Positions 37,606 to 48,144 of a stretch of 64,000 nucleotides of DNA are shown here, in pieces. This DNA comes from Burkholderiales bacterium (GTDB lineage: Bacteria; Pseudomonadota; Gammaproteobacteria; Burkholderiales; Casimicrobiaceae), in assembly GCA_015075645.1 (NCBI GenBank), contig JABTUF010000001.1, positions 1-64,000 on the forward strand, read 5' to 3'. The translations under genes and the position numbers were made by a program. The notes beneath the pieces are model-generated. The model saw nothing but the letters and a program-made list of their open reading frames with translations. It searched no databases and had not been told where the DNA came from. Each line of letters opens with the position of its first letter. Position 1 is the first letter of the stretch.

Positions 37606-37953
37606 CTACTTCTTCACGGCGCGCCGCACGGCGCGCTTGACCTTGCGGACCGCCTTCTTCGCGCGGCGCACGACGCGCTTCACCGCGCGCTTCGCGACGC
37701 CGGTGCGTTTGGTCGCCCGGCGCTTCACCGGGCGCTTCGCCGCGGTCTTCTTCACCGTCTTCTTCGCGGCCTTCTTCTTCGTCGTCTTCTTCGCGGTCTT
37801 CTTCGCGGCCTTCTTTTCCGCTCCGCTGCCGCGCTTGATGTCCATCGCGTGCGCGCGCGAGTACTGCTGGATGTCCTTGAACTGGCCGGACTTGTCGCGC
37901 ACCGCGTAGAGCTTCTTGCCCTTGCTGCTGTACATCACGGTTCTTCTGGCCAT
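37606..37953 (-). CDS. Histone-H1-like lysine-rich protein
   Basis: A 115-residue protein with two parts. The N-terminal 40 residues (MYSSKGKKLYAVRDKSGQFKDIQQYSRAHAMDIKR) form a small conserved module. The C-terminal 70 residues are low-complexity KKAAKKTAKK / KRAVKRVVRRAKK repeats like H1-type nucleoid proteins of bordetellae and related bacteria. It should bind DNA non-specifically. Its position inside a sugar ABC transporter operon, between binding protein and permeases, is unusual and is bounded by a GC-rich hairpin on each side, so it may be expressed separately or be an insertion. Confidence 0.83.
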   Translation of the reverse strand: MARRTVMYSSKGKKLYAVRDKSGQFKDIQQYSRAHAMDIKRGSGAEKKAAKKTAKKTTKKKAAKKTVKKTAAKRPVKRRATKRTGVAKRAVKRVVRRAKKAVRKVKRAVRRAVKK

Positions 37954-38068
37954 GCGGCCTCCTGTCTGAGGTTCACTGCACGTACCGCCGGGAAGTCCCG
38001 GCGACTGCCGGCCGATGTTCTCGCGCGCGATCGCGTCGGCCTCGCGATCGCGCTGTTCCTGCGCCTTC

Positions 38069-38099
38069 GGCGCGCGGCGCCGCGAGGGCGCCGCGCGCC
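38069..38099 (-). promoter_or_regulatory. GC-rich hairpin after the ABC binding-protein gene
   Basis: A perfect 13-bp stem (GGCGCGCGGCGCC and its complement) with a 5-base loop begins 7 bp after the binding-protein stop codon. Hairpins here commonly raise binding-protein mRNA over permease mRNA. No T-tract follows, so full termination is not supported. Confidence 0.6.
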
Positions 38100-38106
38100 G
38101 TCCTGC

Positions 38107-39429
38107 TCAGACCTTGTAATAACGCTCCGCCCGCTTCGCGCGCTCGGCGGCCTCCTTCGGCGTCTTCGCGCCCGAGCCCGCCTCGGCGACCATGTTCGGG
38201 ATGATGAAGTCCGCGATGGCGGCCGCCGACGCGTAGCCCATCGTTCCCGCGTAGCCGCCGGCCGTGCCGTTCTTGAAGCAGTCGCGGTAGGGGATGCGCT
38301 TCGGGTCCGCGGTCCAGAACGCGCTCTTCTCGTAGGCGGCGAGCGGATGGCACACGTAGCCGATCGACGCCTCCTGCCACGGCACGTACTGTTCCTTCTC
38401 CATCATGAAGCGGAGGTACTCCTTCGCAGCGTTCGGGTACTTGGAATACTTGAAGATCATCATCGGGAACACGAGGTTCAGCTCGCGCGCCTTGCCGTCG
38501 AGGCCCAGCGGGAAGTACGCGTGCTGGATGTCGTTCGCCATCTCCTGCAGCTTGGGATCCTTCGAGGTCTTCGCCGCGTAGTAGACCGAGATGCCGTTCG
38601 CGGTCAGGAAGAGCTGCCCGTCGAGGAACGCCTTGTTGTTGTTCGGGTCGAGCCAGGAGAGCGTGCCCGGGACGAAGGTCTCGTAGAGCTGCTTCGCGTA
38701 TTCCAGCGCGGCGACCGTCTCGGGGCTGTTGATGACGACGTTGTTCTTCGCGTCGACGAGCTTGCCGCCGTGCGCCCACACGAGCCAGTGCGTCCAGCTC
38801 GAGTCGCCGGTCGCGTTGCCGAGCGCGAAGCCCGCCGGCGTGCCCTTGGCCTTCAGCGCCTGGCAGAGCTTGAGGAAGCCGGCCATGTCGCGCGGCACGG
38901 TGTCGAAGCCCGCCGCCTTCACCGCGCTCTCGCGGTAGACGATGGCGTTCCCCGCCGCGCCCATCATGATCGCGACCCATTTGCCGCCGTGCATCCCGTA
39001 GTCCTTCGCGAGCGGGTACCAGCCGCCGTACTTGGCGCCGAGGTAGTTCGCGAGGTCGGAGACGTCGACGAGCTTCTCCGGATACTGGTGCGCGTCCTCC
39101 ATCGTGCTGATGATGATGTCCGGACCGCTGCCGACGTTCGCGGCCACCGCGGCCTTCGGCCGGACGTCCTCCCAGCCCTCCGCGTCGACGCGCACCTCGA
39201 TGCCGGTCTTCTTCGTGAACGCCGCGGTGTTCGCGGCCCACACGTCCTCGTCGCCCTGCACGAAGCGCTTCCAGCGCAACACGCGCAGCTTCGCGCCCTT
39301 CTCCGGCTTGCCGTGCCACTGCTGCGCCGCCGCCTCGCCGGCGAAGAGCGCCGTGCCGCCGCCGAGCGCCGCGCCCGCGGCCACGCCGGCCGTCGATTTC
39401 AGGAAATCCCGCCGCCTGTACTCGCTCAT
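38107..39429 (-). CDS. ABC transporter sugar-type substrate-binding protein with Tat signal
   Basis: A 440-residue family 1 extracellular solute-binding protein. The N-terminus SEYRRRDFLKSTAGVAAGAALGGGTALFAGEAAA is a twin-arginine signal (RRRDFLK) with an A-x-A cleavage site. The mature part has the CUT1 features FTKKTGIEVRVDAEGW, DIIISTMEDAHQYPEKLVDVSD and a C-terminal FMMEKEQYVPWQEASIGYVCHP. The ATG at 39429 is the one directly preceding the Tat motif; the longer open frame upstream is non-conserved. It delivers an unknown carbohydrate-like ligand to the MalF/MalG-like permeases. Confidence 0.92.
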   Translation of the reverse strand: MSEYRRRDFLKSTAGVAAGAALGGGTALFAGEAAAQQWHGKPEKGAKLRVLRWKRFVQGDEDVWAANTAAFTKKTGIEVRVDAEGWEDVRPKAAVAANVGSGPDIIISTMEDAHQYPEKLVDVSDLANYLGAKYGGWYPLAKDYGMHGGKWVAIMMGAAGNAIVYRESAVKAAGFDTVPRDMAGFLKLCQALKAKGTPAGFALGNATGDSSWTHWLVWAHGGKLVDAKNNVVINSPETVAALEYAKQLYETFVPGTLSWLDPNNNKAFLDGQLFLTANGISVYYAAKTSKDPKLQEMANDIQHAYFPLGLDGKARELNLVFPMMIFKYSKYPNAAKEYLRFMMEKEQYVPWQEASIGYVCHPLAAYEKSAFWTADPKRIPYRDCFKNGTAGGYAGTMGYASAAAIADFIIPNMVAEAGSGAKTPKEAAERAKRAERYYKV

Positions 39430-39491
39430 CGCTGCTCCTCCTCCGTGGTTGAACGTCGAGCCGTCTGGTCTTGCGCTCGATGCCGGGATGC

Positions 39492-40562
<1,071 letters not shown>

Positions 40563-40683
40563 GAAGCTCCTCCCGCCCTTCGTGATGTCGCGCGGCGCGG
40601 CCGGGCGTGGCCGCGCAGCGTCGTGGGCCGATGTGCCGGGTCGGAAGCTCGCTCGACGGTTCGCGGCGTTCCGACGGTGCGCA

Positions 40684-41649
40684 CTACGGCTTGCGCGTGC
40701 CGGCGCTCACCACGTAGTCGGGCCTGCCGGAGTGGAACCAGGTCGCGAGATTCTGCGCGGCCTTGCGGCGCAACTCCTTCTCCGACTCCACCGAGTAGAA
40801 CGCCGAGTGCGGAGTCAGGATAACACGCGGGTGCGCGACCAGCGGAGAGCCCGGGGGCACCGGCTCCTGCGGGAGCACGTCGAGCGCGAGGCCGGCGAGC
40901 GTGCCGCGGTCGAGCGCGGCCACCGCCGCATCGACGTCGAGCACCGCGCCGCGCGCCGTGTTGACGAGGAAGCTCCCCGGCCGCATCGAGTCGAGGAGCG
41001 CCGCGTTGATCATCCCGCGGGTCTCGTCGTTCAACGGCACGTGCAGCGACACGATGTCGGCCGTCTCGAAGAGCTTCGGCAGCGTGGCGCGCTCGACGTA
41101 GGCGGGAAAGTCGCCGTCGATCAGGTACGGGTCGGCCGCGACGACGCGCCGGAACAGGTTGCGCGACACGTGGGCCATGCGCTTGCCGATGCGGCCCAGC
41201 CCCACGATCCCGAGCGTCAGGTCGGAGGCGCGAGGGACCGGTCCGGCCGACGTGTAGTGCCAGGTGCCCGCCTTGACGTCGCGGTCCCACATGACGACGT
41301 TGCGCACCAGCGCGAGGGCGAGCGCGAGCGCGTGCGTCGCCACCTCGCCGACGCCGTAGTCGGGCGAATTGGCGACCCACACGCCGTGGCGCGCGCAGGC
41401 CGCGGTGTCGATCGTGTCGAAGCCCGCGCCGATCCGGCTCACGATGCAAAGATCGGGGAGCGCGGCGAGAACGCGCTCGGTGATCGGCGCGTACTGCAGC
41501 AGGATTCCGCGGAAGCCCTTCGCCGCGCGGATGACCTCGTCCTCGGTCCTGCAGTTCGCGACCTCGATCTCGATGCCCTGCCGGGCGAGGAGGTCGCGCT
41601 CGAGCGAGATGTCGTGGTAGTCGTGGTCGGAGAAGAGAATCCGGTGCAT
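40684..41649 (-). CDS. D-2-hydroxyacid dehydrogenase (phosphoglycerate-dehydrogenase-like)
   Basis: A 321-residue D-isomer-specific 2-hydroxyacid dehydrogenase. [15 protein letters not shown] carries the substrate-binding arginine and [22 protein letters not shown] the NAD(P) motif. [20 protein letters not shown] and [26 protein letters not shown] contain the catalytic His. Probably reduces or oxidises a 2-keto/2-hydroxy acid derived from the transported substrate. First gene of the minus-strand ABC operon. Start at the ATG at 41649 matches the family N-terminus; upstream in-frame ATGs add a basic non-conserved tail. Confidence 0.92.
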   Translation of the reverse strand: MHRILFSDHDYHDISLERDLLARQGIEIEVANCRTEDEVIRAAKGFRGILLQYAPITERVLAALPDLCIVSRIGAGFDTIDTAACARHGVWVANSPDYGVGEVATHALALALALVRNVVMWDRDVKAGTWHYTSAGPVPRASDLTLGIVGLGRIGKRMAHVSRNLFRRVVAADPYLIDGDFPAYVERATLPKLFETADIVSLHVPLNDETRGMINAALLDSMRPGSFLVNTARGAVLDVDAAVAALDRGTLAGLALDVLPQEPVPPGSPLVAHPRVILTPHSAFYSVESEKELRRKAAQNLATWFHSGRPDYVVSAGTRKP

Positions 41650-41833
41650 CGGAACCATGGGCCGTCGGTGACGGCGCATCTTGCCGAGCGGGCGGGAGGC
41701 GGTCAAGCAGCGGGCCGCTCGGGAGGCGGGTTTCGTTGCCTCTGACCGGCCCGATGTGTAACGTCGCAGATCGCGACCTGCCCCGCGCGCACGCCATGCC
41801 TTCCCACTCCCGCGACGAATCCGGGTTCGGCCC

Positions 41834-43588
41834 GTGGAACCCGGCGTGGAGTCGGAGATTCCGGCGTCCCTCCTCCCGCTCGCGACCGTCTACCGGCCCG
41901 AGAACGTGTCGACTCCGCTCGCGCAGGCGCGGGAGTTTGCCGACCTGACCGGCATGGCGCCGTGCGATCTGGTCGCGTTCCGGCCGGAGCGGTTGGCGCT
42001 GCACGAACTGCTCGTGCGCACCAATGCGAACGTCTCGATCCCCGACGGGGAGCGGATCGAGGATCTCGGCATCAATTTCCGCCGGATCGCCCGCGTGCTC
42101 CTCGAGCGCCACGTCGCCCCGCAGGCCGACGCGATCGTCGCGGCGTACGACGACGCTCGACGCCGGATCGAGGCGACGGTCGGGCGCGAGCTCGCGCCGC
42201 TCTTCGGCGCGGCCACCGTACCTGCGGAAGCGCCTCGGGCGGGCCTGTTCGCGCGGCTGTTCGGGCGACGCGGCGCCTCCCCGCGCGAGGATGCGGCGCC
42301 TCCGCAGCCAGAGGCCGCGATCGCCGCCTGGGACGCGCGCGCGCGGACGAGCGAGGATTTCGTGGAGCGCGCCGCGCTGCACGCGCTCTCCCGAACCGTA
42401 ACGGCGGTGGTCGTGCGGCACGGCGCGCTCTGGGGCGACGCCGAAGCGCTCGCCCGCATCGCCACGCAACTCGCGGCGAACGACGCCGGCAGCGACGCGA
42501 TCGGCGCGCTGCTCGAGCCGGTGATCGCGCAGGGCGCGGCGGCGGAAGGTTACGCGCCGCTTCCGCGTCAGGATGCGCCGCTGGTGATGAACACGAAGGG
42601 ACCCTCGGCCGCGGGCAAGAGCACGATGCGGCCGCTGCAGAAGGCGCTCGCCGAGCGCATCGGCGTGCGCTGGGACGAGTTCGCGCGGATCAGTCCCGAC
42701 ATCTGGCGCAAGCAATTGCTCGACTACGACAGCCTCGGGGATGCGTACAAATACGCGGGCGCGTTCACCGGCGACGAGCTGCGCATCATCGACCAGAAGT
42801 TCGACCGGTACATGGCCCGCAAGGCGGGCGCGGGCGGAATGACGCATCTCCTGATCGACCGCTTCCGCTTCGACAGCTTCGCGCCGGATTCCGACGAGGC
42901 GGGAAGCAACCTGCTGACCCGCTTCGGGCACGTCGTCTACATGTTCTTCCTCGTGACGCCTCCGGCAGCGCTGGTCGAGCGTGCGTGGAACCGCGGCAAC
43001 GACGTCGGACGCTACAAGGCGGTCGACGACACGCTCGCGCACGGAGTCGAAGCGTATTCGGGCATGCCCGGGTTGTTCTTCACCTGGGTCGCGCGGCGCG
43101 ACAAGCGCGTGCATTTCGAGTTCCTCGACAACACGGTCGCGCGCGGCGAGCCTCCGCGCTCCGCCGCGTTCGGATGGAACGACACGCTGAACGTGCTCGA
43201 CGTTTCCTGCCTCCTCGACATCGAACGCTTCCGCAAGGTCGACATCGACGCACGCTCGTCCGACGCGCTCTATCCGGACCCGTCCGTGCTCGCGCCCGAG
43301 CGCAACGCGGAATTTCTCGCCGCCTGCGTCGCACGTTTTCGCGTCGTCAACTTCGCCGACCAGGCGAGCGGGCGGATCTGGCTTTCGGTCGTCGAGGGCA
43401 GGCCCGCGTGGGCGGACCAGGCGGCGCTGCGGCGCGCGCTCGCGGATCCGGACGTCCGGGCGGGGCTCGCGGTGGCGGTGCCCGCGCTCTCCGCGGCCAC
43501 CCCCTCGCATCCCGCGGCCATCCCGGTGCTCGCGGAAGAGGAGCGCCGGCACACGGTCGGCGATTGGGGAGCCGGGCAGTCTCTGTAG
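41834..43588 (+). CDS. Uncharacterised P-loop kinase-like protein (zeta-toxin/AAA-33-like)
   Basis: A 584-residue protein from a GTG start. Residues about 1-240 are helical and unassigned, with a proline/arginine-rich linker near residue 140. From about residue 250, LVMNTKGPSAAGKSTMRPLQKALAERIG is a Walker A (GPSAAGKST). It is followed by ISPDIWRKQLLDYD, HLLIDRFRFDSF as a Walker B candidate, and YMFFLVTPPAALVERAWNRGNDVGRYKAVDDTL, resembling the lid of zeta-type or chloramphenicol-phosphotransferase-like kinases. It is too long for a simple toxin and has no antitoxin neighbour, so a toxin role is not supported. Its TAG stop is the TAG of a REP GTAG. It is divergent from the dehydrogenase gene, with 184 bp between. 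Confidence 0.7.
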   Translation: MEPGVESEIPASLLPLATVYRPENVSTPLAQAREFADLTGMAPCDLVAFRPERLALHELLVRTNANVSIPDGERIEDLGINFRRIARVLLERHVAPQADAIVAAYDDARRRIEATVGRELAPLFGAATVPAEAPRAGLFARLFGRRGASPREDAAPPQPEAAIAAWDARARTSEDFVERAALHALSRTVTAVVVRHGALWGDAEALARIATQLAANDAGSDAIGALLEPVIAQGAAAEGYAPLPRQDAPLVMNTKGPSAAGKSTMRPLQKALAERIGVRWDEFARISPDIWRKQLLDYDSLGDAYKYAGAFTGDELRIIDQKFDRYMARKAGAGGMTHLLIDRFRFDSFAPDSDEAGSNLLTRFGHVVYMFFLVTPPAALVERAWNRGNDVGRYKAVDDTLAHGVEAYSGMPGLFFTWVARRDKRVHFEFLDNTVARGEPPRSAAFGWNDTLNVLDVSCLLDIERFRKVDIDARSSDALYPDPSVLAPERNAEFLAACVARFRVVNFADQASGRIWLSVVEGRPAWADQAALRRALADPDVRAGLAVAVPALSAATPSHPAAIPVLAEEERRHTVGDWGAGQSL

Positions 43589-44236
43589 GTCGGGCTGGAG
43601 CTACTGTGGGTCGGGCTTGATCCGCTGTGGGTCGGGCTTGATCCGCTGTGGGTCGGGCTTCAGCCCGACGGGATGTGTGCCGATGCGACGGAACAGCGTC
43701 GGCCTGAAGGCCGACCTACGGAGAGGGCTGTGGGTCGGGCTTCAGCCCGACGGGATGTGCCGATGCGACGGAACAGCGTCGGCCTGAAGGCCGACCCACG
43801 GGGAGCGCGGTGGGTCGGCGATCCGCTGGGTCGGCCCGACGGGATGTGCCGATGCGACGGAACAGCGTCGGCCTGAAGGCCGACCCACGGGGAGCGCGGT
43901 GGGTCGGGCTTGATCCGCTGTGGGTCGGGCTTCGGCCCGACGGGATGTGTGCCGATGCGACGGAACAGCGTCGGCCTGAAGGCCGACCTACGGAGAGGGC
44001 TGTGGGTCGGGCTTCAGCCCGACGGGATGTGCCGATGCGACGGAACGGCGTCGGCCTGAAGGCCGACCCACGGGGAGCGCGGTGGGTCGGGCTTGATCCG
44101 CTGTGGGTCGGGCCCGACGGGATGTGTGCCGATGCGACGGAACAGCGTCGGCCTGAAGGCCGACCCACGGGGAGCGCGGTGGGTCGGGCTTGATCCGCTG
44201 TGGGTCGGGCTTGATCCGCTGTGGGTCGGGCTTCAG
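43585..44236. repeat. REP array 7, interrupted on its right by an IS110-type element
   Basis: The array starts with three or four degenerate half copies (GTCGGGCT followed by TGATCCGCT). It continues with alternating GTGG-led GTCGGGCT/AGCCCGAC and inverse GTCGGCCT/AGGCCGAC units linked by GGGATGTGTGCCGATGCGAC and similar spacers. The composite unit recurs about five times with deletions. The first GTAG provides the stop codon of the preceding gene. The final copy is split after CTTCAG (or CTTCAGTAACC) by the IS element; its right half reappears at 45383. Confidence 0.92.
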
Positions 44237-45382
<1,146 letters not shown>

Positions 45383-45623
45383 CCCGACGGGATGTGTGCC
45401 GATGCGACGGAACGGCGTCGGCCTGAAGGCCGACCCACGGGGAGCGCGGTGGGTCGGGCTTGATCCGCTGTGGGTCGGGCTTCAGCCCGACGGGATGTGT
45501 GCCGATGCGACGGAACAGCGTCGGCCTGAAGGCCGACCTACGGGGAGCGCGGTGGGTCGGGCTTCAGCCCGACAAAGTCCTCGACAATGGCAGCAAAGGG
45601 CGTCGGCCTGAAGGCCGACCCAC
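45383..45623. repeat. REP array 8 (continuation of array 7 beyond the IS element)
   Basis: Begins with the right half of the split REP, then inverse GTCGGCCT/AGGCCGAC units and GTGG-led GTCGGGCT/AGCCCGAC units with the same GGGATGTGTGCCGATGCGAC linkers as array 7. This shows that arrays 7 and 8 were one block before insertion. The last inverse copy (45602-45623) ends about 20 bp before a possible promoter for the cold-shock gene. Confidence 0.92.
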
Positions 45624-45641
45624 GGGAGCCCCCCAAACCCG

Positions 45642-45795
45642 TTAGACGGATGGGGTTGTTCTAGTATAGAATACCGGCCGTTTTAGTTTCAAGTGCGAAA
45701 GCGCACGCGGTCTCGCGCCCGCTCTCTGTCCTTGAGATCGAAACACCGGCCGGGCGGTATCCCGGCGCCTGTCATTACTTCTCAAGGATTCAGAC
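45642..45795 (+). promoter_or_regulatory. Possible promoter and long leader of the cold-shock gene
   Basis: A TAGAAT (45667-45672) resembling a -10 box has a weak TTAGAC 19 bp upstream. If used, it gives a leader of about 115 bases before the ATG, similar in kind to the structured leaders of csp mRNAs. AAGGA lies 9 bp before the start codon. The promoter assignment is tentative. Confidence 0.35.
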
Positions 45796-45999
45796 ATGCC
45801 TACCGGAACCGTCAAGTGGTTCAACGATGCCAAGGGCTTCGGCTTCATCACGCCCGATGGCGGCGGCGAAGATCTCTTCGCCCATTTCTCGGCGATCAAC
45901 ATGCCGGGCTTCAAGAGCCTCAAGGAAGGCCAGAAGGTGAGCTTCGAAGTCACCCAAGGCCCCAAGGGCAAGCAGGCGTCGAACATCCAGACCGCCTGA
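45796..45999 (+). CDS. cspA: Cold-shock protein, CspA family
   Basis: A 67-residue single cold-shock domain: [31 protein letters not shown] includes RNP1 (KGFGFI) and RNP2 (DLFAHF), with [18 protein letters not shown] at the end. It binds single-stranded nucleic acids and acts as an RNA chaperone. Length and motifs are fully typical, and the protein resembles betaproteobacterial CspA paralogues. It is a monocistronic unit closed by a strong terminator hairpin. Confidence 0.97.
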   Translation: MPTGTVKWFNDAKGFGFITPDGGGEDLFAHFSAINMPGFKSLKEGQKVSFEVTQGPKGKQASNIQTA

Positions 46000-46007
46000 C
46001 GAGCCCC

Positions 46008-46083
46008 GGTACCCGGTTCGCGCCGGGTACCCGAGGCAAGCGACACGAGAAGGCCGGACGCCGCGAGGCGTCCGGCCTTCTTC
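46008..46083 (+). terminator. Two hairpins ending the cold-shock transcript, the second a rho-independent terminator
   Basis: A first hairpin has GGTACCCGG pairing with CCGGGTACC (46008-46031). The second (46049-46080) has a perfect 14-bp stem, GAAGGCCGGACGCC with its complement around a GCGA loop. It runs directly into a short TTCTTC stretch. The T-tract is short but the stem is very stable, and the position just after the cold-shock gene fits termination. Confidence 0.78.
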
Positions 46084-46166
46084 ATGGATGCATCCGACCG
46101 CTCGCATCCTGCGGACCCGCGGAGCTCAGGTACGATGCATGCCTGTCCGTGCAGACGCCCGAGGAA

Positions 46167-46976
46167 ATGAGTCGACACCGCCCGAAGCGTGGATTGACCA
46201 AGCCCTCAGCGCGCGACCGCGTGATCGCCGACGTCGTTCCGCGGTACTACCAGGTCTACTCGGTGCTGCAGCAGCGGATCCGTGCCGGTATCTGGCCGCC
46301 GGAACGGCCGATGCCCGCCGAGGAGGCTCTGTCCACCGAGTTCGGCGTTTCGCGCGTTACCGTCCGCCGCGCGCTCACCATGCTCGAGGCCGAAGCGCTG
46401 ATCGTCCGCCAGCAGGGCCGCGGCACGTTCGCCACACCACCTCCGCCGAACGGCGCGCCCATGAACTTCGGCGGCTTGCTCGAGAGCGTCGCCGACGCCG
46501 AGCACCGGACCACGGTGCGAATCCTCGCCTTCGATCAGGTGGCGCTTCCGGACGACGCGGCGCGATGGCTCGAGTGTCCTCCCAGGTCGGCGGGTCTGCG
46601 CATCGAGCGCGTCCGCAGCGATCGCGACGGGCCGTTTTCCTATACCGAGTGCTATCTGCGCGCGCCGGAAGCGGCGCTCGTGACGCGCGAGGCGCTGGGC
46701 AACCGAACTGTCCTGTCGATGCTGCTGACGGCAGGCATCCTGGCCGCCGCGGCCGAACAGCGCATCAGCGCGACGCTCGCCGACGTCGACGTCGCGCGGC
46801 GCCTGAAGATCGAGGTCAGCGCGCCGCTCATCAAGCTGACGCGCGTCGTGCGGAGTCCCGAAGGGCGTCCGATCGAACTCATCCACGGACTGTACCGTCC
46901 GGACCGTTACGAGTATCGCCTCAAACTCTCCTGCGATCGGGCCGGTGTGGCGCCGCAGTGGACGGTGAAGGACTAG
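46167..46976 (+). CDS. GntR-family regulator with UTRA ligand domain (HutC subfamily)
   Basis: A 269-residue regulator. The N-terminal winged helix YYQVYSVLQQRIRAGIWPPERPMPAEEALSTEFGVSRVTVRRALTMLEAEALIVRQQGRGTFA is a classical GntR DNA-binding domain. The C-terminal region (LPDDAARWLECPPRSAGLRIERVRSDRDGPFSYTECYLRAPEAALV through SAPLIKLTRVVRSPEGRPIELIHGLYRPDRYEYRLKL) is a UTRA effector domain. A GAGGAA site lies at the start ATG. It converges on the oxidoreductase gene at the 3' end of the catabolic operon and is the obvious candidate regulator of it; no operator could be identified in the window. Confidence 0.93.
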   Translation: MSRHRPKRGLTKPSARDRVIADVVPRYYQVYSVLQQRIRAGIWPPERPMPAEEALSTEFGVSRVTVRRALTMLEAEALIVRQQGRGTFATPPPPNGAPMNFGGLLESVADAEHRTTVRILAFDQVALPDDAARWLECPPRSAGLRIERVRSDRDGPFSYTECYLRAPEAALVTREALGNRTVLSMLLTAGILAAAAEQRISATLADVDVARRLKIEVSAPLIKLTRVVRSPEGRPIELIHGLYRPDRYEYRLKLSCDRAGVAPQWTVKD

Positions 46977-47097
46977 CGGAAATTCGTTCGACGGTTCGCG
47001 GCGAATTCGACCGCCGTGCGGCGTTGCCCGGGCTCGCGATCGTTCGTCGGCGGGCGCGCGCCCGTGTCTGCACCGGATTCCCGTCCGGGGACCACCG

Positions 47098-48117
47098 TCA
47101 ACGCGGCGACGGATCCTCCGCCACCTGAACCAGCGCCTTGCCGATGCTTTGCCCGGAGAGCATCCGGATGAACGCCTCGGGCGCACGCTCGATGCCCCGG
47201 ACGACATCCTCGCGATGGACGAGCGCGCCCTCGCGAATCCACTCGGAACCTCGGCGTCGCCACTCCGTCATGCGATGCAGGTTGCGCCGCACGCTGAACG
47301 CCTTCAACGTCGCCTGGGCCGCCAGCAACGGACGAAGATCGTGGCCGCGCGCGTCTGCCGCACCGTACTCGGCGACGAGACCGCAGAGCACGATCCGCGC
47401 GTCGCGGGCGAGCAGTCCGTAGACCGCGTCGGTGACAGGCCCGCCGGTGTTGTCGAAGTGGAGATCGACGCGACCGGGGCATTCGCGCGCGAGCGCCGCA
47501 CCGACGTCGGAGTCGCGGTGACTCACGCATGCGTGAAAGCCGAGGTCCTCGACGACATGCCGGCATTTCCGGGGATCCCCCGCGACACCGACCACACGCG
47601 CGCCGAAGATGCGCGCTAGCTGTCCCGCCACCGACCCGACGGCTCCCGCTGCGGCGGACACCACGACGGTCTCTCCGCTGCGTGGTTGCCCGAGGTCGGC
47701 CATCCCGACCCAGGCGGTGAGGCCCGGTGCCCCGAGCACGCCGAGCGCGGTCGAGATCGGCGCGAGCGTCGCGTCGACCGATTCGAGGGCATCGGCCGGC
47801 GCGACGGCATGCGTCTGCCAGCCCGTCTCCCCGCACACGATGTCGCCGGGCGCAAAGCGCCGGTCGTTCGACGACACGACCTCGCTCACCGCGCGTCCGA
47901 TGACGGTCGCGCCCGGCCGCGCCGCGGTCCCGTAATTGCGCGCCCCGGCCATCCAGTTGCGCTGATACGGATCCATCGACAGCCAGATCGTCCGCAACAG
48001 CACTTCCCCCGCCCCGACCTCGGAAGACGGATCCTCGACGAGTGCGAAGTCCGCGGGCTGCGGCTCGCCCTGCGGAATGCGCGCGAGCGCGACGCGACGG
48101 TTCGTTCGCGTGCCCAT
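47098..48117 (-). CDS. NADP-dependent oxidoreductase, MDR superfamily (leukotriene B4 12-hydroxydehydrogenase/CurA-like)
   Basis: A 339-residue zinc-independent MDR enzyme. The N-terminus RRVALARIPQGEPQPADFAL and LLRTIWLSMDPYQRNWM are diagnostic of the LTB4DH/CurA-type double-bond reductases. LGVLGAPGLTAWVGMADLGQPRSGETVVVSAAAGAVGSVAGQLA holds the NADP-binding region. These reduce alpha,beta-unsaturated carbonyl compounds. It is the last gene of the minus-strand operon, 27 bp after a TTT binding-protein gene, suggesting an enoyl or enone reduction step. Confidence 0.9.
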   Translation of the reverse strand: MGTRTNRRVALARIPQGEPQPADFALVEDPSSEVGAGEVLLRTIWLSMDPYQRNWMAGARNYGTAARPGATVIGRAVSEVVSSNDRRFAPGDIVCGETGWQTHAVAPADALESVDATLAPISTALGVLGAPGLTAWVGMADLGQPRSGETVVVSAAAGAVGSVAGQLARIFGARVVGVAGDPRKCRHVVEDLGFHACVSHRDSDVGAALARECPGRVDLHFDNTGGPVTDAVYGLLARDARIVLCGLVAEYGAADARGHDLRPLLAAQATLKAFSVRRNLHRMTEWRRRGSEWIREGALVHREDVVRGIERAPEAFIRMLSGQSIGKALVQVAEDPSPR

Positions 48118-48144
48118 GGCCGGCCGCGGCGGCGCGCCGACGCT

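Noticed and set aside
41834..43588. Zeta-toxin of a type II toxin-antitoxin system
   Set aside because: Protein is about twice toxin length, with an extra N-terminal region and no epsilon-like antitoxin gene next to it.
43585..44236. REP hairpins as rho-independent terminators
   Set aside because: No T-tracts follow, copies occur in both orientations and often as multi-copy blocks; hairpin number far exceeds need. An effect on transcript stability remains possible.
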